Positions 9,036 through 17,013 of a DNA stretch of 64,000 nucleotides are shown one piece after another. Location: positions 248,001 to 312,000 of the forward strand of contig NZ_JARJNR010000006.1 of the NCBI RefSeq assembly GCF_030143255.1, read 5' to 3'. This DNA is from Frigidibacter sp. SD6-1 (GTDB lineage Bacteria > Pseudomonadota > Alphaproteobacteria > Rhodobacterales > Rhodobacteraceae). How positions within the stretch are numbered: position 1 is the first letter of the stretch; each line of letters opens with the position of its first letter. A program made the translations under genes and the position numbers. The notes beneath the pieces were generated by a model that saw only the letters and a list, made by a program, of their open reading frames with translations, had not been told where the DNA came from and ran no database searches.

Positions 9036-9751
9036 CCCAGCCCGCCGCTTCACCACCGCTGGTCGCGATCCTCGACGATGAGCCCGACATCCGCCAGATG
9101 CTGACCGAGGCGCTGACCGAGGCAGGTTTCCGCACCCAGGCCTTTGGTCGGGCCTCCGCTTTCGAGGCGGCGCTGAAACGCATGACACCCGACGTCTGCC
9201 TCGTCGACCTTGGCCTGCCCGACAAGGACGGGCTGGCGCTCGTCCATGGGCTGGCGCTGGAAAGCGGCGCGGCGATCATCATCATCTCGGGCCGCGCGCA
9301 GGTGCAGGACCGGGTGACGGGGCTGGAACTCGGCGCAGACGATTATATCGTGAAACCCTTCGACCCGGCCGAGATCGTCGCCCGCGTCCGCGCGCGGCTG
9401 CGCCGCCCGAAGGCGGCAAGCGACCGCGCGTCCCAGATCGCCCGCTTCGCAGGCTGGACGGCGGATTTCAACCGCTTCTCGCTGATGTCGGCGAGCGGCA
9501 CGGAAGTGCCCTTCTCGAACGCCGAGGGCCAGGTGCTGCGCATGTTCCTTGAAAGCCCGAACCGTCTTGTCACGCGAGCCCATATGCAGGAGGTGCTCGG
9601 CGGCAGCGCGGGCGAAAGCTTCGACCGGGCGATGGATGTGCGCATCTCGCGGCTGAGAACCAAGCTTGGCGAGGATCCGAAGAACCCCGCCCTGATCAAG
9701 ACGATCTACGGCGCGGGCTACATCTTTCTCGGCGAGGTGGCCTGGGCGTGA
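9032..9751 (+). CDS. OmpR-family response regulator
   Basis: A 239-residue two-domain regulator. The receiver (about 10-120) has the acidic pocket DDEPD, the phospho-acceptor Asp59 in LVDLGLPD, and a conserved KPF Lys near 109. A winged-helix DNA-binding domain follows (about 140-235, ending in TIYGAGYIFL). It is coupled to the hybrid kinase by a 4-bp overlap and is its probable partner. The divergent acyl-CoA synthetase/Liv operon is the obvious candidate target, but this is inference from position. Confidence 0.9.
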   Translation: MTQPAASPPLVAILDDEPDIRQMLTEALTEAGFRTQAFGRASAFEAALKRMTPDVCLVDLGLPDKDGLALVHGLALESGAAIIIISGRAQVQDRVTGLELGADDYIVKPFDPAEIVARVRARLRRPKAASDRASQIARFAGWTADFNRFSLMSASGTEVPFSNAEGQVLRMFLESPNRLVTRAHMQEVLGGSAGESFDRAMDVRISRLRTKLGEDPKNPALIKTIYGAGYIFLGEVAWA

Positions 9752-9760
9752 CGCCGGGGA

Positions 9761-9786
9761 CGAAAATCCTTCGCGAAGGATTTTCG
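9761..9786. terminator. Perfect 26-bp palindrome downstream of the response regulator
   Basis: A perfect inverted repeat of 13+13 bases with core AAAATCCTTCGCGAAGGATTTT. It lies ten bases past the regulator stop codon and probably acts as a transcription terminator in either direction. The same AAAATCCTT/AAGGATTTT core recurs twice downstream of leuA (57003-57071). Confidence 0.6.
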
Positions 9787-9843
9787 GCGGCACCGTGAGA
9801 ACTGTGCCCGGCGCCCGCAAGGCCGCGCACGGAAGGTTGGCCC

Positions 9844-9873
9844 TTGCCTTTGCATGGCTTTTCGGCCTATAGC
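9844..9873 (+). promoter_or_regulatory. Probable rpsA promoter
   Basis: TTGCCT (9844-9849) and TATAGC (9868-9873) are separated by 18 bases and precede the structured rpsA leader. Transcription would start near 9880, giving an untranslated leader of about 160 nt. Confidence 0.5.
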
Positions 9874-9888
9874 GCCCCCGTCGAACAG

Positions 9889-9971
9889 GCCGGAAGTGCC
9901 TGGGGCTCATGAGGACGCGCAGGGTCGGCCAACACCGGCCCTGATTGTTTTCCGGCCCCCATACTTCCGGC
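9889..9971 (+). promoter_or_regulatory. Structured rpsA leader with terminator-like hairpin and 11-codon ORF
   Basis: The leader can fold as a long arm. GCCGGAAGT (9889-9897) is perfectly complementary to ACTTCCGGC (9963-9971), and GGGGC (9902-9906) pairs with GCCCC near 9954-9958. At the tip, a 9-bp hairpin with arms starting CAGGGTCGG and CCGGCCCTG (9920-9943) is followed by ATTGTTTT, like an intrinsic terminator. A short ORF (9909-9944, MRTRRVGQHRP) has its stop codon in the hairpin's 3' arm. This layout suggests attenuation or S1 autoregulation; no experimental or homology support is available here. Confidence 0.45.
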
Positions 9972-10003
9972 GAGACCCATGAAAGACCGGCGGAGACAAC
10001 CGC

Positions 10004-10051
10004 ATGGCCCGTAACATTGTTGAAAAGGAACTGAAACCGCATGTGCGCTAA
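10004..10051 (+). CDS. 15-codon upstream ORF overlapping the rpsA start
   Basis: ATG at 10004 opens MARNIVEKELKPHVR and stops at 10051, eleven bases inside rpsA in another frame. GGCGGAGAC lies upstream. Translation of it would bring ribosomes over the rpsA start, so it could couple or limit S1 synthesis. It may equally be fortuitous. Confidence 0.3.
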   Translation: MARNIVEKELKPHVR

Positions 10052-11720
10052 GAACGCTATGGAAGAATTCGAAGCCCTTCTTAAGGAGAGCTTCGAGATC
10101 GACACGCCCGAAGAGGGTTCTGTCGTCAAGGGCAAGGTCATCGCCATCGAGGCGGGCCAGGCCATCATCGATGTCGGCTACAAGATGGAAGGCCGCATCG
10201 ACCTCAAGGAATTCGCGAACCCCGGTGAACAGCCCAACATCTCGGTGGGCGACGAGGTCGAGGTCTATCTCGACCGCGTGGAAAACGCGCGTGGCGAGGC
10301 TGTCATCAGCCGCGAGAAAGCCCGCCGCGAAGAAGCCTGGGATCGCCTCGAAAAAGCCTATGCCGCGGAAGAGCGCGTCGATGGCGCCATCTTCGGCCGC
10401 GTCAAGGGTGGCTTCACCGTCGATCTGGGCGGCGCTGTCGCCTTCCTTCCCGGCTCGCAGGTTGACGTCCGTCCGGTGCGCGATGCGGGCCCGCTCATGG
10501 GCATGAAACAGCCGTTCCAGATCCTCAAGATGGACCGCCGCCGGGGCAATATCGTCGTTTCCCGCCGTGCGATCCTCGAAGAAAGCCGCGCCGAACAGCG
10601 CGCCGAGGTCATCGGCAACCTCTACGAAGGCCAGACGGTCGACGGCGTGGTCAAGAACATCACCGAATATGGTGCGTTCGTCGATCTCGGCGGCGTTGAC
10701 GGCCTCCTCCATGTCACCGACATGGCCTGGCGCCGGGTCAACCACCCGTCGGAAATCCTGTCGATCGGCGAGACCGTGAAGGTTCAGGTCATCAAGATCA
10801 ACAAGGAAACCCACCGCATCTCGCTCGGCATGAAGCAGCTGCAGTCCGATCCTTGGGATTCGGTCGAAAGCCGCTTCCCGCTGGGCTCGGTCCACCACGG
10901 CCGCGTCACGAACATCACCGACTACGGTGCGTTCGTCGAACTGGAAGCGGGCGTCGAGGGCCTCGTTCACGTCTCGGAAATGTCCTGGACCAAGAAGAAC
11001 GTGCACCCTGGCAAGATCGTCTCGACCTCGCAAGAGGTGGATGTCATGGTTCTGGAAATCGACAGCGCCAAGCGCCGCGTGTCGCTGGGTCTCAAGCAGA
11101 CCATGCGCAACCCGTGGGAGGTTTTCGCCGAAACGCATCCCGCCGGCACCGTCATCGAGGGCGAAGTCAAGAACATCACCGAATTCGGTCTGTTCGTCGG
11201 CCTCGAGAACGACATCGACGGCATGGTCCACCTGTCGGACCTGTCGTGGGACCAGCGTGGCGAGGAAGCCATCCAGTCCTACCGCAAGGGCGATGTGGTC
11301 AAGGCCGCCGTCACCGAGGTCGATGTCGAGAAGGAGCGTATCTCGCTCTCGATCAAGTCGCTCGGCGCCGACACTTTCTCGGATGCCGTTGACGGCGTGA
11401 AGCGCGGCTCGGTCATCACCGTGACCGTGACCGCGGTCGAGGAGGGCGGGATCGAGGTCGAGTACAACGCGATGAAGTCCTTCATCCGTCGTTCCGACCT
11501 CGCCCGCGACCGCGCCGACCAGCGCCCCGAGCGCTTCCAGGTCGGCGACCATGTCGATGTCCGCGTCACCAACGTCGATTCGAAGACCCGCAAGCTCGGC
11601 GTCTCGATCAAGGCGCGCGAGATCGCCGAAGAGAAGGAAGCCGTGGAACAGTACGGCTCGTCCGACTCGGGCGCCTCACTCGGCGATATCCTGGGCGCAG
11701 CGCTCAAGGGCCAGAAGTAA
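10041..11720 (+). CDS. rpsA: 30S ribosomal protein S1
   Basis: A 559-residue protein made of six S1/OB-fold RNA-binding repeats (about 28-95, 113-180, 200-268, 285-355, 372-442, 460-530). S1 docks mRNA on the 30S subunit and aids initiation at structured or weak leaders. Repeats 3-5 are closest to each other (KNITEYGAFVDLGGVDGLLHVTDM and relatives). The start gives the order's typical short leader before MEEFEALL, with AAGGAA upstream. Unlike the common cmk-rpsA arrangement, no cmk precedes it; the upstream neighbour is the two-component system. Confidence 0.97.
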   Translation: MCAKNAMEEFEALLKESFEIDTPEEGSVVKGKVIAIEAGQAIIDVGYKMEGRIDLKEFANPGEQPNISVGDEVEVYLDRVENARGEAVISREKARREEAWDRLEKAYAAEERVDGAIFGRVKGGFTVDLGGAVAFLPGSQVDVRPVRDAGPLMGMKQPFQILKMDRRRGNIVVSRRAILEESRAEQRAEVIGNLYEGQTVDGVVKNITEYGAFVDLGGVDGLLHVTDMAWRRVNHPSEILSIGETVKVQVIKINKETHRISLGMKQLQSDPWDSVESRFPLGSVHHGRVTNITDYGAFVELEAGVEGLVHVSEMSWTKKNVHPGKIVSTSQEVDVMVLEIDSAKRRVSLGLKQTMRNPWEVFAETHPAGTVIEGEVKNITEFGLFVGLENDIDGMVHLSDLSWDQRGEEAIQSYRKGDVVKAAVTEVDVEKERISLSIKSLGADTFSDAVDGVKRGSVITVTVTAVEEGGIEVEYNAMKSFIRRSDLARDRADQRPERFQVGDHVDVRVTNVDSKTRKLGVSIKAREIAEEKEAVEQYGSSDSGASLGDILGAALKGQK

Positions 11721-11742
11721 GTCATAGGTCCCCGGACCGCCG

Positions 11743-11772
11743 AAAACCCCGCCCTACCCGGGCGGGGTTTTT
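11743..11772 (+). terminator. Intrinsic terminator of rpsA
   Basis: AAAACCCCGCCC (11743-11754) and GGGCGGGGTTTT (11760-11771) form a perfect 12-bp stem with a 5-nt loop, ending in a T-run. Confidence 0.9.
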
Positions 11773-11926
11773 GTTTATGGCGCCGATTCGTCCACAGGCC
11801 GCAAATCGTGCTTTCTGCGCAGCGGCATCGGGATGCTGCGCCGCGTCAGGCATGGTACGGGGCGGCAGGAAGCCGAAGATCGCGAAAATCACGCAAAAAT
11901 CCCCGCCATTACAAAGGCTTTCCTGT

Positions 11927-11954
11927 TTGTTGCCGGGCGAAATGGCCCTATAGT
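11927..11954 (+). promoter_or_regulatory. Probable ihfB promoter
   Basis: TTGTTG (11927-11932) and TATAGT (11949-11954) with a 16-base spacer lie about 57 bases before ihfB. The rest of the 240-nt gap after the rpsA terminator contains no supported gene. Confidence 0.45.
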
Positions 11955-12010
11955 TCGCGGGACGAAAAAAGCGAGGGCGGGCCGAGTGAACACCGCCACG
12001 AGGGGGGATG

Positions 12011-12292
12011 ATGATCCGGTCCGAACTGATTCAGAAACTGTCTGAAGAGAACCCGCACCTGTTCCAGCGCGATGTGGAGCGGATCGTGAACACGATCTTC
12101 GATGAGATCATCGAGGCGATGGCCAAGGGCGACCGGGTCGAGCTGCGCGGCTTCGGCGCCTTTTCGGTGAAGCAGCGCGACGCGCGGGCGGGCCGCAATC
12201 CGCGCACCGGCGAATCGGTCGCGGTCGATCAGAAACATGTCCCTTTCTTCAAGACCGGCAAACTGCTGCGCGACCGCCTGAACGGCGGCTGA
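12011..12292 (+). CDS. ihfB: Integration host factor beta subunit
   Basis: A 93-residue DNA-bending protein of the HU/IHF family that pairs with IhfA. It shows the family helix pair, then the arm motif [10 protein letters not shown] that inserts into the minor groove, and ends KLLRDRLN. The second of two adjacent ATG codons (12011) is taken because it gives the standard MIRSEL start and better spacing from the GAGGGGGG site. The LapA gene begins seven bases after the stop, so they are cotranscribed. Confidence 0.95.
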   Translation: MIRSELIQKLSEENPHLFQRDVERIVNTIFDEIIEAMAKGDRVELRGFGAFSVKQRDARAGRNPRTGESVAVDQKHVPFFKTGKLLRDRLNGG

Positions 12293-12298
12293 TCCCCC

Positions 12299-12649
12299 AT
12301 GGTGAAGACCTTTCGCTATCTCTTCCTCGCGCTTCTTGCGATCGTGCTGCTGACCGTCGCGTCGGCAAACCGCGAGGTCGTTGCCCTGCGGCTGCTTCCG
12401 ACAGAGGTCGATACATTCCTCGGCATCGGCTGGACGATCGAGCTGCCACTTTTCCTGGTGATCTTCGCGGGCATACTCGCAGGCCTTGCCGTGGGCTTCG
12501 TCTGGGAATGGCTGCGCGAGGCCCGCATGCGCACCGAGGCGAGCCAGCACCGCCGCCAGGTCGGCCAGCTCGAGCGCGAGGTCACGAAACTGCGCGCAGA
12601 GAAGGGCGACAAACCCGACGAGATCCTCGCCCTGCTCGACGGTCGCTGA
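12299..12649 (+). CDS. LapA-domain inner-membrane protein
   Basis: A 116-residue protein with two membrane helices (about 6-25 and 46-68) and a cytoplasmic coiled-coil tail (about 72-102). This is the architecture of the lipopolysaccharide assembly protein A domain (formerly DUF1049). In E. coli, LapA works with LapB on LpxC stability; whether this short alphaproteobacterial form does the same is not shown. It follows ihfB closely. Confidence 0.82.
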   Translation: MVKTFRYLFLALLAIVLLTVASANREVVALRLLPTEVDTFLGIGWTIELPLFLVIFAGILAGLAVGFVWEWLREARMRTEASQHRRQVGQLEREVTKLRAEKGDKPDEILALLDGR

Positions 12650-12712
12650 AGCGGCGCGGAACGGGCGCCTCTTCGTGCGCTTCGCTTCTCATCGGCCCGG
12701 CACAAGGAGCGC

Positions 12713-12787
12713 ATGAAATGCGACGACGAGTGCCGGTTCCGCCCGGCGGCGAAATGCGCTAGAGCCCGCACATGGACACACGCGTGA
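12713..12787 (+). CDS. Possible 24-codon leader ORF overlapping trpF start
   Basis: An ATG at 12713 preceded by AAGGAG (a strong ribosome site) opens [20 protein letters not shown] and ends at TGA 12785-12787, inside the first codons of trpF in another frame. It contains a single Trp, so it is not a classical Trp attenuator peptide. Translational coupling to trpF is possible; it may also be chance. Confidence 0.3.
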   Translation: MKCDDECRFRPAAKCARARTWTHA

Positions 12788-13410
12788 AAATCTGCGGCCT
12801 CAGGGAGCTCGCCCATGTCGCTGCCGCGGCCGAGGCGGGTGCCGCCTACGTCGGTTTCAATTTCTTCGCAAGATCGCCGCGCAGCGTCACGATCGCCGAC
12901 GCGGCGGCGCTTGCCCTCGCCACTCCCCACGGCATCGCCAAGGTCGCCCTGACGGTGAATGCAACGGACGCCGAGCTGGATGCCATCACCTCCGGTGTCG
13001 CGCTCGACATGCTGCAGCTTCACGGTGCCGAAAGCCCGGAGCGGGTCAGCGAGGTAAAGGCGCGCTATGGCTTGCCGGTGATGAAGGTGGTCGGCGTCGC
13101 CGAACGCGCGGACCTCGCCGCGCTCGACATCTACCAGACCGTCGCCGACCAGATCCTGATCGACGCCAAACCGCCGAAGGATGCCGTTCTGCCCGGCGGC
13201 AATGGCCTGACCTTCGACTGGACGCTGCTTCTGGGCCGGGTCTGGCGGCGGCCCTGGATGCTCGCGGGCGGCCTCACGCCGGACAATGTCGCCCAGGCGA
13301 TCCGCGCGACGAATGCGCGCCAGGTCGACGTGGCCTCGGGCGTCGAAACCGCGCCCGGCTTGAAGGACGAACGCCTGATCCGCGCCTTCATCGCGGCGGC
13401 GCGCGCATGA
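12772..13410 (+). CDS. trpF: Phosphoribosylanthranilate isomerase
   Basis: A 212-residue TIM-barrel enzyme converting N-(5-phosphoribosyl)anthranilate to CdRP in tryptophan synthesis. The catalytic general base is Cys8 in VKICGL and the general acid Asp131 in LIDAK; the phosphate-binding AGGL and VDVASGVE motifs are near the C-terminus. It overlaps the GNAT gene by ATGA and lies two genes before trpB, a trpF-(GNAT)-trpB arrangement. Confidence 0.96.
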   Translation: MDTRVKICGLRELAHVAAAAEAGAAYVGFNFFARSPRSVTIADAAALALATPHGIAKVALTVNATDAELDAITSGVALDMLQLHGAESPERVSEVKARYGLPVMKVVGVAERADLAALDIYQTVADQILIDAKPPKDAVLPGGNGLTFDWTLLLGRVWRRPWMLAGGLTPDNVAQAIRATNARQVDVASGVETAPGLKDERLIRAFIAAARA

Positions 13411-13853
13411 TCCGCTTCCGCCCCGCGACGGAACCGGACGTACCTGCGATCATTGCCCTTTTGTCCGACGACATCCTCGGCCGAGCACGCGAGAGGGCCG
13501 AGGACGAAGCCTACCTCACCGCCTTCCGCGCGATGCAGGCCGACGGCAACAACCACCTGATCGTGGGCGAAGAGGATGGCCGGATCCTCGCCACCTACCA
13601 GATCACCTACATCTCCGGCCTCTCGCTGAAAGCCGCGCGCCGGGCGCAGGTGGAATCGGTCCGCGTCGCCTCGGACCTGCGCGGCAAGGGGATCGGCGCC
13701 GCGCTGATGGCCGACGCCGAAGCCCGCGCGCGCCATGCCGGCTGCACGCTGATGCAGCTCACCACCAACAAAGCCCGCACCGATGCCCATCGTTTCTACG
13801 GCCGGCTCGGCTTTACCCCATCGCACATTGGCTATAAACGCGATCTGTCTTGA
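13407..13853 (+). CDS. GNAT-family N-acetyltransferase
   Basis: A 148-residue single-domain acetyltransferase. Motif A is clear ([22 protein letters not shown], about 88-110) and the closing HRFYGRLGF segment is typical. Its acceptor is unknown. It is translationally coupled to trpF (4-bp overlap) and precedes trpB by 13 bases, so it is an insertion into a trp operon rather than a known trp enzyme. Confidence 0.88.
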   Translation: MIRFRPATEPDVPAIIALLSDDILGRARERAEDEAYLTAFRAMQADGNNHLIVGEEDGRILATYQITYISGLSLKAARRAQVESVRVASDLRGKGIGAALMADAEARARHAGCTLMQLTTNKARTDAHRFYGRLGFTPSHIGYKRDLS

Positions 13854-13866
13854 GTGGAGGCGCCAG

Positions 13867-15099
13867 ATGGCCGAGGACCTGATCAACAGCTTCATGACCG
13901 GACCGGACGAGGCAGGCCGTTTCGGCCAGTTCGGCGGGCGGTTCGTCTCCGAAACCCTGATGCCGCTCATTCTTGATCTCGAGCAGCGCTACGAGCACGC
14001 CAAGACCGACCCGACCTTCTGGGCCGAGATGGACGATCTGTGGAAGCATTACGTCGGCCGCCCCTCGCCGCTTTACCATGCCGCACGCCTGACCGATCAT
14101 CTGGGCGGCGCCAAGATCTACATGAAGCGCGACGAGCTGAACCATACCGGCGCCCACAAGATCAACAATGTGCTGGGCCAGATCATCCTGGCCCGCCGCA
14201 TGGGCAAGAGCCGGATCATCGCCGAAACCGGCGCGGGCCAGCATGGGGTGGCCACCGCCACCGTCTGCGCCAAGTTCGGGCTGAAATGCGTGGTCTACAT
14301 GGGCGCCCATGACGTCGAGCGCCAGGCGCCGAACGTCTTCCGCATGCGGCTTCTGGGCGCCGAGGTCATCCCCGTCACCTCGGGTCGCGGCACCTTGAAG
14401 GACGCGATGAACGACGCGCTGCGCGACTGGGTCACGAACGTGCGCGACACGTTCTACTGCATCGGCACCGTCGCGGGCCCCCATCCCTATCCGGCGATGG
14501 TCCGCGACTTCCAGTCGATCATCGGCCGCGAAGTCCGATGGCAGCTGGCCGAACAGGAAGGCGAAGGGCGGCTCCCCGACACGGTCATCGCGGCAATCGG
14601 CGGCGGGTCGAACGCGATGGGCCTCTTCTATCCGTTCCTCGACGATCCCTCCGTCCGCATCATCGGGGTTGAAGCTGGCGGCAAGGGCGTGGACGAGCGC
14701 ATGGAACATTGCGCGTCACTTACCGGCGGGCGCCCGGGCGTGCTGCACGGCAACCGCACCTATCTGCTGCAGGACGACGATGGCCAGATCCTGGAAGGTT
14801 TCTCGATCTCGGCGGGTCTCGACTATCCGGGCATCGGCCCCGAACATGCCTGGCTGCATGACAGCGGCCGGGCCCAGTATGTCTCGATCACCGACAAGGA
14901 GGCGCTGGAGGCCTTCCAGCTCTCCTGCGCGCAGGAGGGAATCATCCCCGCGCTGGAACCGAGCCACGCCCTGGCCCATGTGATGAAGATCGCGCCCACG
15001 CTGCCGAGCGACCATATCATCGTGATGAACATGTGCGGTCGCGGCGACAAGGACATCTTCACAGTGGCCAAGCATCTCGGCTTCGACATGAAGGTCTGA
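13867..15099 (+). CDS. trpB: Tryptophan synthase beta chain
   Basis: A 410-residue PLP enzyme that condenses indole and serine to tryptophan with TrpA. The PLP Lys is Lys98 in HTGAHKINN; the phosphate-binding GGGSNA loop and the HEHA-like region are present ([16 protein letters not shown]). The start MAEDLINSF at 13867 has GGAGG upstream; the open frame extends further but reads through the GNAT gene. trpA is not in the window. Confidence 0.97.
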   Translation: MAEDLINSFMTGPDEAGRFGQFGGRFVSETLMPLILDLEQRYEHAKTDPTFWAEMDDLWKHYVGRPSPLYHAARLTDHLGGAKIYMKRDELNHTGAHKINNVLGQIILARRMGKSRIIAETGAGQHGVATATVCAKFGLKCVVYMGAHDVERQAPNVFRMRLLGAEVIPVTSGRGTLKDAMNDALRDWVTNVRDTFYCIGTVAGPHPYPAMVRDFQSIIGREVRWQLAEQEGEGRLPDTVIAAIGGGSNAMGLFYPFLDDPSVRIIGVEAGGKGVDERMEHCASLTGGRPGVLHGNRTYLLQDDDGQILEGFSISAGLDYPGIGPEHAWLHDSGRAQYVSITDKEALEAFQLSCAQEGIIPALEPSHALAHVMKIAPTLPSDHIIVMNMCGRGDKDIFTVAKHLGFDMKV

Positions 15100-15121
15100 G
15101 ACCGATCCGTCATCATGCCAC

Positions 15122-15149
15122 AAGGCCGGGCCGATCCGCCCGGCCTTTT
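15122..15149 (+). terminator. Intrinsic terminator of the trpF-trpB operon
   Basis: AAGGCCGGGC (15122-15131) pairs perfectly with GCCCGGCCTT (15138-15147) around a 6-nt loop, followed by TTC. Confidence 0.85.
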
Positions 15150-15190
15150 CCGTTCGTCCGCGCGGCGGCGGATAAACCACAAGTCCCTGC

Positions 15191-15246
15191 GCCTAAACTC
15201 GGGTTTAGGCCGCTTTCGCCCAGGGTTTACAGACGCCGGTCTAAAC
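15191..15246 (+). promoter_or_regulatory. Paired TAAAC/GTTTA dyads upstream of the Asp-rich locus
   Basis: GCCTAAAC-TCGG-GTTTAGGC (15191-15210) is a perfect 8-bp dyad. A second GTTTA (15225-15229) and TAAAC (15242-15246) follow with opposite order. The four half-sites lie 85-140 bases before the first Asp-rich gene and look like regulator binding sites; the LuxR-type protein at the end of the locus is one candidate. Confidence 0.4.
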
Positions 15247-15330
15247 TTCGGGCAAATTTCCCTTGATGCCGCCAGGCGCTTTTCTGGTCCTGCGTCGGCC
15301 ACGGCGCGCAAAACCAAGGGAGACCGCACA

Positions 15331-15801
15331 ATGAAACGGACAGTTCTGATTGCAGGTTGCGCCATTGCGCTGGCCGGGACCGCCACCACCGCTTTCGCGG
15401 ATCGGGGTGAGCCGCTGGTGATGCCGTATGGTGAGTTCCAGGCCGTCGGCCAGATGGCCGACTGGGTCCTGCCGGGCGACCTTCTCGCCCGTCGCGGCCG
15501 TGGCGCCGACGATCCGGCGGGCGATGATCGTCGCGGACGCGGGCGTGGGGCGGATGATGGCCCCGGCCATACGTTCGACATGACGCAGCCGGAGTATCTC
15601 CAGCTGGCCAAGAACGGCGCCGACGACGGCCCCGACCATGACAGGGGTGACGATCACGGCGGTCGCGGCGGCGATGACGACGACGATGACGATGACGATG
15701 ACAACGGCTCGGGCTCCGGCCGCGACAAGCCGCGCATTCCGGGCGGATCGGGTTGCGACGATCCGGGCGATGTCGCCGAACATGCCGCGTGCAGGGGCTG
15801 A
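15331..15801 (+). CDS. Secreted Asp-rich protein, no known domain
   Basis: A 156-residue exported protein. The signal peptide (MKRTVLIAGCAIALAGTATT) ends near AFA-DR at residue 23. A short segment of ordinary sequence follows (about 24-50), then Gly/Arg/Asp-rich sequence and a run of ten Asp at about 116-125. Two Cys near the end (GCDDPGDVAEHAAC) could form a disulfide. I recognise no family. Acidic tails of this kind can bind Ca2+ or other cations, but that is inference. AAGGGAGA upstream supports the start. It is the first gene of the locus. Confidence 0.72.
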   Translation: MKRTVLIAGCAIALAGTATTAFADRGEPLVMPYGEFQAVGQMADWVLPGDLLARRGRGADDPAGDDRRGRGRGADDGPGHTFDMTQPEYLQLAKNGADDGPDHDRGDDHGGRGGDDDDDDDDDDNGSGSGRDKPRIPGGSGCDDPGDVAEHAACRG

Positions 15802-15815
15802 TCGCCCCTCACCCG

Positions 15816-15865
15816 CTGCCGCGCCCCGCAAATGCACGCCGTAAACGCATCCCGGGGCGCGGCAG
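15816..15865 (+). terminator. Strong intercistronic hairpin between Asp-rich genes 1 and 2
   Basis: CTGCCGCGCCCCG (15816-15828) is perfectly complementary to CGGGGCGCGGCAG (15853-15865) across a 24-nt loop. There is no T-run, so it may stabilise the upstream message or cut back read-through rather than end transcription. Confidence 0.55.
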
Positions 15866-15935
15866 ACAGAAGGCCGGCGGCAATTCCGCCCCGGCCGACA
15901 CGAAGGGGGCACCGCGCCCCGCGACGGAGAACAGA

Positions 15936-16394
15936 ATGAACCGCATCGCCCTTCTTGCCGCAGCTTTCGCACTCGGCACCGGCATCGCCCTCGCGCAGGA
16001 TGCACTGGACGGCGCAGTGGCCGATCTGCAGGCCCAGGGCTACACTAGGATCGAGGCCAGGCATGGCCCGACGCAAACCAAGATCGAAGCGATCAAGGGC
16101 GACCTGAAGGTCGAGATCGTGATCGACAACACGACCGGCCAGGTCCTGAAGAGCGAGACCGAAACCGTCCGGCCCGGTGAAAACACCGCCCCCGGCGTCT
16201 TCATCCGCGACCGTGACAAGGATTTCGTCGACGGCAGCGACGACGATGACGACGACAATTCCGGGTCGGGCGATGATGACGACGATGATGACAATTCCGG
16301 GTCGGGCGATGACGGCGACGATGACACTTCCGGCCATGGCGGCGGGGATGACGATCAGGACAATTCCGGCCATGGCAACGGCGACGACGATTGA
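15936..16394 (+). CDS. Secreted PepSY-like protein with Asp-rich tail
   Basis: A 152-residue exported protein. Signal peptide cleavage is near ALA-QD at residue 20. Residues 25-80 resemble a PepSY-type domain (ADLQAQGYTRIEARHG then KVEIVIDNTTGQVLKSE). The tail (about 100-152) alternates Asp clusters with NSGSG and SGHG units. PepSY domains are small extracytoplasmic modules found beside sensor kinases and proteases. The tail could bind divalent metal. The fold assignment rests on pattern only. It belongs with its paralogue at 16475. Confidence 0.75.
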   Translation: MNRIALLAAAFALGTGIALAQDALDGAVADLQAQGYTRIEARHGPTQTKIEAIKGDLKVEIVIDNTTGQVLKSETETVRPGENTAPGVFIRDRDKDFVDGSDDDDDDNSGSGDDDDDDDNSGSGDDGDDDTSGHGGGDDDQDNSGHGNGDDD

Positions 16395-16474
16395 GCAGCG
16401 AGCTTTCCCTTGCGGGCCTGAGCGTTTATCCGGATAGTCCGGGAAGACCGGCCCGCGACCATGGGGGCAACATC

Positions 16475-16987
16475 ATGAGACAGTCCATCTTCGCGATCCT
16501 CTTCTCGCTTGCAAGCCTCTCGGCGGGCATGTCCAGGGCCGCCGATTTTGTCGACGTGCTCATGAGTGAACTGCGCGAGCAGGGGTATTATGAAATCGAG
16601 GTCAGCCGGACGCTGCTCGGCCGGACCCGCATCGAGGCCGAGAGTGCCGCCTATCACCGCGAGATCATCGTCAATCCCCGCACCGGAGAGATTCTGCGCG
16701 ATTACTGGGAACTGACCGGATCGGGAGCAAGTACGGCAAGTAGCGGCCCGTTGCCGGGCCCGGTCTCTCCCGGCGCCACCGGCACGTCGAGCGGAAGCGG
16801 AAGCAACAGCGGCACCGGCAGCAGCAATTCGGGCAGCAGCAATTCGGGCAGCGGCAGTTCGGGCAGCGGCTCGGGCAGCAACAGCGGCAGCGGCGGTTCC
16901 GGAGGTGGGGATGACGACGATGATGATGACAACTCTGGCCACGGCGGCGGTCACGGCGGCAGTGACGATGACGATGACGATGACTGA
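16475..16987 (+). CDS. Secreted PepSY-like protein with Ser/Gly linker and Asp-rich tail
   Basis: A 170-residue exported paralogue of the previous gene. Signal peptide ends near SRA-AD (residue 22). The PepSY-like core (about 25-80) shows SELREQGYYEIEVSR and REIIVNPRTGEILRDY. A long low-complexity Ser/Gly/Asn linker (about 85-148) leads to two seven-Asp runs flanking a Gly/His patch. The linker and tail suggest an exposed, cation-binding or surface-tethered end. The regulator gene begins 26 bases downstream. Confidence 0.75.
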   Translation: MRQSIFAILFSLASLSAGMSRAADFVDVLMSELREQGYYEIEVSRTLLGRTRIEAESAAYHREIIVNPRTGEILRDYWELTGSGASTASSGPLPGPVSPGATGTSSGSGSNSGTGSSNSGSSNSGSGSSGSGSGSNSGSGGSGGGDDDDDDDNSGHGGGHGGSDDDDDDD

Positions 16988-17013
16988 CTGCTGCGCGACC
17001 GCCGCGCCGTCGC

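Noticed and set aside
6926-9188. Long frame antisense to the hybrid kinase
   Set aside because: Gly/Arg/Ala-rich with no motif; the kinase has complete PAS, HK and receiver domains.
9867-11552. 561-residue open frame antisense to rpsA
   Set aside because: It mirrors the S1 repeats of rpsA, has no recognisable domain, and rpsA is unambiguous on the other strand.
11771-11953. 60-codon ORF after the rpsA terminator
   Set aside because: No ribosome site, no homology and it overlaps the probable ihfB promoter.
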